Shown here in pieces: positions 57,459-64,000 of a DNA stretch of 64,000 nucleotides. The notes under the pieces were generated by a model, which made no database searches, had not been told where the DNA came from, and worked only from the letters and a program-made list of their open reading frames with translations. The DNA lies in assembly GCA_030068075.1 (NCBI GenBank), contig CM057826.1, forward strand, positions 36,134,211 to 36,198,210, read 5' to 3'. Both the position numbers and the translations under genes were made by a program. The first letter of the stretch is position 1. Every line of letters starts with the position of its first letter. This DNA comes from Paguma larvata. Lineage: Eukaryota > Chordata > Mammalia > Carnivora > Viverridae.

Positions 57459-57643
57459 GGCATCGGTGGCTCAGTCAGTTCAGATAATGACTTCAGTTAG
57501 GTAATGATCTCATGGTTCATGAGTCCAAGCTTCATATTGAGTCCCATAATGCAAACCTTCCTTGGATTTTCTCTCTTCCTCTGTCTTCCCTTCCCTTACA
57601 GGCTCTCTCTTTCTCTCAAAATAAATAAATAAATTAAGATAAA
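57459..57643 (+). mobile_element. CAN-SINE, strongly diverged
   Basis: The head has decayed to 'ggcatcggtggctcagtcag'. The body 'gacttcagttaggtaatgat' with 'ctcatggttcatgagtcc' and the tail 'aaaataaataaataaatt' are recognisable. A 13-bp duplication with one mismatch (taaaatgtcactg at 57446-57458; taaaatgtcattg at 57644-57656) bounds it. Confidence 0.93.
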
Positions 57644-57889
57644 TAAAATGTCATTGCAAAGTAATTGAGGAATTTCATTCACTTGAACGCTGTGTGACTA
57701 TATGACTTGATTGGCCAAACTAGGTCTTAAAGACCTAGCATATTCCTTTCATTTGTACTATCATATAAAGTCTCGCAGTATGACCAGCAATTCCTCTAGG
57801 GCATCAATCCACGTCTCAGAGTGAAAGCAGTGACAATATGGAGCAGAATCCTCAGGTATCCATTATAGGTCATGTAGAATAAGTGACAA

Positions 57890-58395
57890 ATGTTAGAATT
57901 TAGAATGGCACAGAAATGGAGAGAGAGAGAGAAAAAGGAAACGAAGATCAAGTGAGGGGAACAGCAAGAGAACCAAAGTTCCCAGGGGGAGGTTCCATGA
58001 CTCAGAGGTAGGGGAGTCAGGGAAGTCGCGCCAAGGAGGGCGGGGGCAGGTCTTTTCAGTTGCGGGTGTTCCTGGTTGGATTCTGGCTGGGGTTGGCGCC
58101 AAATATGGTGTTTAGTTGAGTTGGATCCTTGTGATTGGCTAATGATGGTTCCTCTTGGAGTGCCCGCGAAGGCCACGCGACCCCACCCCACTCCGCTCAC
58201 CTTAGGCCACACACCGCCCCTGTGCTCTGGTTGCTACCCGTGCATGTGCGTGGGCCACCCTACTGCCTGGCCCAAGTCTTTTGCTTTCTTTTTCCTGCCC
58301 CGGCCTCGCCCTAAAACCTTCTGGGGCCAGGATGAGGCTAACAATAAATCTTTACTATTTTAGGCCCGAGTTTTCTGAATTACTTGCTATTGCAG
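57890..58395 (+). promoter_or_regulatory. CpG-bearing island with promoter-like motifs; possible solo LTR
   Basis: The only CpG-rich stretch of the window (about 58027-58320). It holds GC-box-like 'ggagggcgggggc' (58035-58047), a perfect CArG box 'ccaaatatgg' (58099-58108), an inverted CCAAT box 'gattggct' (about 58133-58140), and 'aataaa' (58343-58348) near the end of the GC-rich part. This order, with no gene attached, fits the U3-R region of an endogenous retroviral LTR on the + strand. I find no matching terminal TG...CA pair with a duplication, and no primer-binding site or internal retroviral sequence. An orphan promoter is the alternative. The 138-codon minus-strand frame over it has no recognisable domain. 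Confidence 0.45.
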
Positions 58396-59000
58396 AGTAA
58401 CCTAGTCTCTCCTGACTCATAAAGAAATTTGTTCAAAAGTAAAGTTCTATCATTAAAAAAACTGAAATATGTGGCATATGCTTTAGGACAGGAAAGAGGT
58501 AGAGGAAAATTTGAGGTTTGGAAGCCAACCATTCATATTATGGTAAGTTGAAATATTTGGTTATATTGTTATTTACGATAACTTAAAAGGCAGATAAATA
58601 CCTGAATATCTTATTATTTTAGTCAAAGATGTTGGAAAATAAAATATTAATAGTGTTTATTATTATTGCCTGTATTTGAAAATGTGCTACAAAAAAGACA
58701 GTAGGTCAGAGAAAATTGGCTGCTTTCCAAGCATGTTGTGAAAAGGACTAGCCAGAACTATGGCCTTGTAAGTGGGAACCGATTGTATCCTTAACTGATA
58801 AAAGTAAGAAGATGTCTGACTAACAAAGGCCAGTGAGAATTTGGGGTAACGATACAAACTGTCACACCTTTTTTATAATCTCTGAATAAATTAAGATGCT
58901 TCTCAATGAATTCTTTCAGATGGAAAACTCAACATGCAAAAAAAGACCAGGGATTTTACTCTCTCCTGACAAGGAATTCTGTCAAGGTAACCATAATTAA

Positions 59001-59003
<3 letters not shown>
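58396..59003. other. Unassigned non-coding DNA
   Basis: AT-rich; nothing recognised. Confidence 0.5.
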
Positions 59004-59048
<45 letters not shown>

Positions 59049-59078
59049 AGGAAGAGAAGGAAAGAGAGAGAGAAGTGT
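59004..59078. repeat. (GA)n microsatellite with purine-rich extension
   Basis: About 38 bp of uninterrupted GA (59004-59042), then an impure purine run (gggagggaggaagagaagg). The frames of about 70 codons over it, on both strands, are low-complexity artefacts. Confidence 0.97.
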
Positions 59079-59142
59079 CAAAAAGACAAGTTGTAGATGT
59101 GATTGGCACATGGGTTGGAAGAAATAAAATATATAAGAAGCT

Positions 59143-59217
59143 GTGATTCTTATATAATCACATATATTCTTATATAATCACATATTTATATATGTGAATA
59201 TATTCTTATATATGTGA
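59143..59217. repeat. AT-rich tandem and inverted repeat (foldback)
   Basis: Two 20-bp units starting 'attcttatataatcacat' (59146 and 59166) are followed by an inverted partner: 'tcacatat', four bases, 'atatgtga' (59178-59197) and a third partial unit that ends 'atatgtgat'. The whole can fold on itself. Confidence 0.9.
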
Positions 59218-59834
59218 TTTTTGGAGGTAATGCCGAAAGAAAAACCATGGCAGGGAAATAGTCTAAAAATGTTCAATTCCCAAAGAGAACATGCTTTCCA
59301 ATACCCATTCCACATGTGGTCAAGGAAGATAATTTGAAAATAAAAGGGGGGGGACTTATCCAAGTTTGAAGGTAAGAGTTGTGAAGAGCAATGGGCTGAG
59401 TATTAATCAAGGAAGACTTCCTACCCCCATTCTCAAAACTTCTGCCTGAGAGATTCTGAAATTCTTTCAGATAAATGACTGTTGTGTTTCTCTCCTTCTT
59501 CAAATTTCTGAAAGTGTTTTTGTTACTATTCCACAACTATATGTTGATGGGGGGGGGTGACGCTAAATGGAGCTGATAATTTGTCTTTTTTATTGTTATT
59601 CATAGGTTTCTGTTCCTCAAGTACATATCCCAAGATTCTTTACTTTATGCTCAATGCTATGATTGGAAGGAAATTTTGATTTTTGTCTCTTGGAAGAAAA
59701 GGGAGTGACTCTCACTCAGTGATTGTAGTGTGCCTCTCATTTCCTGCTACTGAACCGCAATTCAGATTCTACACCTGTCCTAACCTTATATGCTGACTAT
59801 AAGGGGGAGGTTAAATAAAATGTTCTTCTGTTTG
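59218..59834. other. Unassigned DNA with two G-runs
   Basis: G-runs of nine or so bases occur at about 59345-59353 and 59549-59558. Nothing else recognised. Confidence 0.5.
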
Positions 59835-59850
59835 CAAGTCTTCTGATCAA

Positions 59851-60081
59851 GGGGCGCCTGGGTGGCTCAGTTGGTTAAGCGGCTGACTTCGGCTCAGGTC
59901 ATGATCTCACAGTCTGTGAGTTCGAGCCTCGCATCGGGCTCTGTGCAGATGACTCAGAGCCTGGAGCCTGCTTCGGATTCTGTGTCTCCCTCTATCTCTG
60001 CCCTTCCCCTGCTCATACTCTGTCTCTATGTCTCTCAAAAATAAATAAACATTAAAAAAATTTAAAAAACAAAAACAAAAA
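59851..60081 (+). mobile_element. CAN-SINE (SINEC_Fc type), young full-length copy
   Basis: Head 'ggggcgcctgggtggctcag', A-box 'tggctcagttggtt', B-box-like 'gttcgagcctc', CT-rich region with 'tatgtctctc', and an A-rich tail ending in AAAAAC units. A perfect 16-bp duplication, 'caagtcttctgatcaa', lies at 59835-59850 and 60082-60097. It shares diagnostic bases with the copies at 6841 and 43714. Confidence 0.98.
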
Positions 60082-60219
60082 CAAGTCTTCTGATCAAGAT
60101 GAATGATACCCAAAGAGCTGTATCCAAGGAATTACACTTGAGGAATCTTCCAAGGAGTGAACGTATTATGCTTATTGTGGGAATGCAGATAATTAGTAGA
60201 CACAAAGCAACCTAGAGAG

Positions 60220-60713
60220 TTTAACTAATGGGCTGCAAATTGCCATTCCTCTCTTGAGCTGGGATAGGTTTGAGACTGCTTTGACCACTAAAATCTGGAG
60301 GCAGTAATGCTATATGACTTGTGAAACTGCATCATAAAAGCCATGCGGCTACTACTTTGTCCTTCTCTCTTGGGACTCTTATTCCAACTCTTAGAAAGAG
60401 TTTAGACCTTATCCTATAAATGTTACATGGAGGTACTTTGGTTGTCAGCTCCAGTTGAGTTCCACTCAACAGTCAGCATCATCTTTCAGCCCTATGAGTG
60501 AACTATCCTTGATATCTTGCCCAGGTAAACCTTTGAGTAAGTGCTGCCCCAGCCATTATATGCATGCAACTGCCATGAGAAACCTTAAGTGAAAACTGTC
60601 CAACAGAGACCCTCCTGAATTTCTGAACCTCAAAATCATGGCAGTGTAAAATGGCTGTTTTAAGCCACAAAGTTTTGGGACACTTTGTTATACAATAATG
60701 CTAACCAGGAAAT
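60220..60713 (+). repeat. LTR of the MaLR/ERVL kind
   Basis: The 3' part matches a recurring placental LTR end: 'cctgaatttctgaacctcaa', 'aatcatggcagtgtaaaatg', 'gctgttttaagccacaaagt', 'tttgggacactttgttatac', 'aataatgctaaccaggaa'. The 5' part (ttgagctgggataggtttga, cataaaagccatgcggct) is consistent but diverged. No internal sequence is attached. Confidence 0.65.
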
Positions 60714-61392
60714 CTGCCTACAGTTTATTCTCAAAAGAGCAGCTCGTATGATCTTTTTGGCAAATTAAGTGAGACCAAGTGATATCCACACTGGAAGCCC
60801 CTGCAATGAAGTGGTTTCCCATTTCACCAGAGTAAATGTAAAAACCTTTGTAATAGCCTGTGTGACCCGATGGGCCCCATCTCTAACCTCATTAGCTCTT
60901 CTTCTCCTTCAGGTCACTCAGCTACAGCCGCACTAGCCTCCTTACCATTCATGTATCCCAGCCCTGGATAGTCCTATTTAAGGGCCTTTACTCGAGCTGT
61001 TCCCTCTTTCTGGAACCTACCACACCCAGATGTCCACTTGCCTAGCTCCTTCACTTTATTTTGTTGTAAAATCTGTCCTTTCATAGAGGCCTGCCCTGAG
61101 TCTTCCCTTCCCCCATCTATGGCATTCCTGATCCTCCAATGCACACTTTTCATTCTATCTACTCTTTATAGTTCTTTTCATCTTCTAACACATGTATTTA
61201 TTATATCCATGATACACTTCTAGTCTCTTCTTGCTAGAACATAACATCGATGAAGGCAAAGGTGTTTGTGTGGATGTATTTATGGTTTGGTTTTAGTTAT
61301 GTTTTTTTTTTTCCCCCATTGGATCCCAAATGCCTATGAGTGCCTCGCGCATATTAAATCCTTAATGAATATTTGCTAAAGCATGAATAAAG
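60714..61392 (+). repeat. L2 3' half, well preserved
   Basis: Forward L2 in order: 'acagtttattctcaaaagag', 'cagctcgtatgatcttttt', 'gcctgtgtgacccgatgggc', 'tttactcgagctgttccctc', 'tttctggaacctaccacacc', 'tagctccttcactttatttt', 'gaggcctgccctgagtcttc', and a terminal 'ttaaatccttaatgaatat'. The frames over it are remnants without function. Confidence 0.88.
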
Positions 61393-61990
61393 TATATTGA
61401 AAGAATTTTTAATGGGAAAATCTATTTGAAGATCAACATTCCTTTAGATTATATTCAGTTTATATTTTTCTTGTAAATTTTACCTGACAATTAACAATTT
61501 AAAGTTTACTTGATAAATTTTACGTTACTGATTTGTCATAGCAAGAGATTTTACTTTTAAAGTGAATATGTACTGAATTTAATTTTGCTTACGATAAAAT
61601 AAAATAAATACTAAAATCCCAAGTTCAGAAACTACTCACTGTTTTAACACAAAATTAAATGATACTATTCCATTGTTTAACATTCTGGAGTTAAAACTAG
61701 CCTCTTCATTTTATGATAAACTAGGGAAAAATAATTGTCCAAATTCAGACCTTGGATCTTGTTAAGGGTATTGTTAATCTGCCATAAATAAGAAAATGCC
61801 AAAGTAATACTGATATAGTGTCTTCATCTGACCCCATTAAGTTACACCCATGATGTTATTGTAAACTAAAATTCTTTTCACTGATAGCAATGCTCCCTCA
61901 GGAGTTTCTTCACAGAAGATTCCTATTTTACTGTTTATTTAATATAATCAGTAACTGATTTTTTTGGGTCATTTATCAGTCATATTCTAA
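61393..61990. other. Unassigned AT-rich DNA
   Basis: No repeat or gene recognised. Confidence 0.5.
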
Positions 61991-62001
61991 TGAAAATATG
62001 T

Positions 62002-62223
62002 ATACATATATATATACATATATATTAAGTTTATTTATCTATTTTGATGAGAGAGAGAGCACACACAGAAGGGACAGAGAGAAGGAGAGAGAGAGAATCC
62101 CAACCAGTCTCCACACTGTCAGCATGGAGCCCAACATGGGGCTCAAACCCATGAACCATGAGATCATGATCTGAGCCTAAACCAAGTGTCAGATACTTAG
62201 CTGACTGAGCCACCCAGGTGCCC
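62002..62223 (-). mobile_element. CAN-SINE with a (TA)-rich tail microsatellite
   Basis: Reversed SINE whose A-rich tail has turned into 'atacatatatatatacatat' (about 62002-62026). Then 'agtttatttatctattttga', 'gagaatcccaaccagtctcc', 'atggagcccaacatggggct', and head 'gagccacccaggtgccc'. Perfect 11-bp duplication 'tgaaaatatgt' at 61991-62001 and 62224-62234. Confidence 0.95.
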
Positions 62224-62234
62224 TGAAAATATGT

Positions 62235-63419
62235 TTAATCAAGTAGAATGAAAAGGTTTTTTATTCTCCATCAATCGATTTGTTGATCTCACCCATGAAA
62301 AGGTTGTAAATGTAACTTTCACACAATTTAGAAATACAATACGTTTAATGTTAAGCTTATTTTGAAACATGCTGTATATCATTATTACTTTAGCAAAATT
62401 ATGAGTACTGGTAGCATGAATTGAAACTAATGCTTCATATTTTAAAATGGAAACATCTATCAGAAAACGAGGAGAGTTTCCATAGATATCCACTTAATTT
62501 ATAAGAGTTTGAAAAATATCCATTCTTAACTGAATGACATCAAAAAGAATTATAAAAGTATCTTGTCAAGCAGCGTTGTGTGCTGTCCAGGTTTTTAATC
62601 GTAGCATTATGTTAATGCTATTAATGTATCTGCAAAGACACACAGAGGCCAAGAATATAGGGTGAGAGAGAAATAGAGAAAGAAAGAGAATGTAGGTGTT
62701 AATGATATTCCTGGAAGTTCGGAAAAGTGATGTGATTGCCTCTAATAAATGGTTCTGTTACTACATTTGGAGGCATATGATCTGATTTTAAGACAATTCT
62801 TTGAATGAAGGTAATCCAAGAATTAGCTGGACAAGGCCACACCTGGCGGCAAAGATAAAAGACTTAGGGTTAATTTTTTGAAAATATAAAAAGTATATAT
62901 AAAGAAACTGAATTGGCATTTTGAAGAGTTTTGGCATTCAAATATTTGAATTCAAATTATTGTTCCTAGTTTATCTTTTTCGAATCAAGTCCCTTAATAT
63001 TATAACAGCAACACATGTAGTTGAGAATTAGTCTCTTTATCAAAGTGATTAGGATAAATCTTTGGCATTGGCACATAACATATATTAGTTTCTAGCTATT
63101 TCTAGCTAAACACTCTCTATCTCTCAAAAATGGGTACACATGTACAAAAACTCTCATACACATGTGGTTATGTGCAGACAAAGTTTAACCTCATTTTACT
63201 CAAAGATGAATATCTATTGTAAGTGTTTTGACTTGCATTGTTAAGATAGTTTTTATTACCTCAACCCAAATAAAACAACACTTTTTTTTTACTAAAAAGT
63301 CTTTATACCTACAGGCATTAATTCTAAGTTCATATATCTTTAAATACACATGTAGTGTCAGGATTTCCCTTGAGTACCATAAAAAAAAAAAAAAAGGTTC
63401 CAAGATAAATTTTGTATTT
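62235..63419. other. Unassigned non-coding DNA
   Basis: No gene or repeat that I can name. T- and A-runs lie at about 63281-63290 and 63381-63395. Confidence 0.5.
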
Positions 63420-63431
63420 ATACCTTGTATA

Positions 63432-63666
63432 CACACATATATATTTTAATGTTTATTAATTTTTGACAGAGAGAGAGACAGGCAGAGTACAAGTGGGAAA
63501 GAGGCAGAGAGAGAGGGAGACACAGAATCCGAAGCAGGCTCCAGGCTCTGTGCTGTCAACAGAGGCCCCAACGGAATGGGAGTGGGGGGTTCGACTCACG
63601 AGCCACAAGATCATGACCTGAGTCAGATTCTCGGATTCTCAACTGACTGAGCCACCTAGGCACCCC
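63432..63666 (-). mobile_element. CAN-SINE (SINEC_Fc type) with a small internal change
   Basis: Reversed SINE: tail 'ttttaatgtttattaatttt', 'gaagcaggctccaggctctg', then an altered stretch (ccccaacggaatgggagtgg) where 'agcccgatgcggggctcgaac' is expected, and head 'gagccacctaggcacccc'. Perfect 12-bp duplication 'ataccttgtata' at 63420-63431 and 63667-63678. Confidence 0.95.
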
Positions 63667-63678
63667 ATACCTTGTATA

Positions 63679-64000
63679 TTTTAATATTAAAAGTAACAAA
63701 TAACTATCATTGTTTTCAAATATGTGAGGTGGCCTAGAGTTAGCTTCCCTGAATATCTAACTCAATTATTAAGAAGAGTCCTCTTATTTTTTTTTTCTTC
63801 TTTGATCAAAATATTCAAGCTCTATAATTTTCTTGCTGCTCACAGAAACAAAGCAAGCCAAGCTCATACGGCAAGTGTATTCTGAAAGCTACAAATATTT
63901 GCTATTCAGAAGACCTCAATGAGGGTTTAGTTATTTAAAACTAAAGAAAGAAAATTACTATTAATAATTGGTTTCAGCTAATGAAATGTTTTTATGCAAA
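63679..64000. other. Unassigned DNA at the window edge
   Basis: A T-run lies at about 63788-63796. Nothing else recognised. Confidence 0.5.

Noticed and set aside
58092..58106. A 'tggcgcc' on the minus strand resembling the start of a tRNA-Lys retroviral primer-binding site
   Set aside because: Only the first seven bases agree and the following bases do not continue the tRNA complement. A polyadenylation signal fits the plus orientation better. Treated as chance.
57796..58212. Longest open frame of the window, 138 codons on the minus strand
   Set aside because: It covers part of the CpG island, where stops are rare because of base composition. No domain, signal peptide or homologous wording is recognisable. 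I kept the region as a possible LTR or promoter instead.
58906..59127. Open frames on both strands over the (GA)n repeat
   Set aside because: They are Arg-Glu and Ser-Leu low-complexity products of the microsatellite.
6838..60044. A recurring peptide of about 60-75 residues ('AQSV..LTSAQVMIS...SGSVLTAQSLEPASDSVSPSLSA') encoded at eight or more places on both strands, resembling a gene family
   Set aside because: Every instance lies within a CAN-SINE and follows its orientation. It is the same SINE DNA read in one frame that happens to lack stops. There is no start-codon conservation, coding bias or splice context.

Overview
The window is nuclear DNA of a carnivoran mammal, most likely a cat (Felidae). 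The diagnostic signal is about 21 copies of a tRNA-Lys-derived CAN-SINE. Their body wording (head near 'cacctgggtggctcag', then 'tgctgacagctcagagcctggagcctgcttc', a CT-rich stretch and an 'aaataaataaacatt' tail) matches the felid SINEC_Fc type as I remember it and not the dog type. A short piece of the felid-type L1 3' end at about 38.2 kb agrees. The sequence is AT-rich, lacks any long open frame, and has no recognisable exon, tRNA, rRNA or other RNA gene. It reads as a gene desert or the inside of a very long intron.

Layout. 0-6 kb: old L2 and MIR fossils in unassigned DNA. 6.8-8.6 kb: one young SINE, a (TG)13, and an inverted pair of SINEs. 8.6-15.1 kb: the longest stretch with no repeat I can recognise; it contains a perfect 22-bp palindrome and three segments rich in possible transcription-factor sites, the best places to look for conserved non-coding elements. 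15.1-16.9 kb: MIR and two SINEs. 16.9-19.9 kb: one long L2 fossil in which pieces of the reverse-transcriptase frame can still be read, broken by a SINE and apparently by a second L2 tail. 20.1-22.0 kb: L1-lineage fragments, including a 5'-truncated L1 with the end of ORF2. 22-31.9 kb: mostly unassigned, with MIRs, an LTR-like repeat, four SINEs (two head to head) and a second repeat-poor block at 29.8-31.9 kb. 31.9-36.2 kb: MIR, L2, a foldback DNA transposon, an L1 3' end and an MLT1-type LTR. 37-44.6 kb: SINE-rich, with (GT)n and (TATATC)n microsatellites and two hAT-like fossils. 44.6-57 kb: unassigned DNA, old L1 pieces, (CA)18, a compound (GT)n(GA)n, and a less AT-rich block at 50.4-51.0 kb. 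57.9-58.4 kb: the only CpG-bearing island of the window, with promoter-like motifs and an AATAAA signal, best read as a solo LTR or an isolated promoter. 58.4-64 kb: microsatellites, an AT-rich foldback, an LTR, an L2 and three more SINEs.

Nothing here works together as a pathway or operon. The history is layered: MIR and L2 are oldest, then MLT1, hAT-like elements and old L1, then carnivoran L1, and last the felid SINEs, several of which keep near-perfect target-site duplications. I found no convincing undescribed biological system. The items most worth checking are the CpG island, the repeat-poor blocks with the 22-bp palindrome, and the inverted SINE pairs. Repeat family names were assigned by recalling consensus sequences, not by a search.
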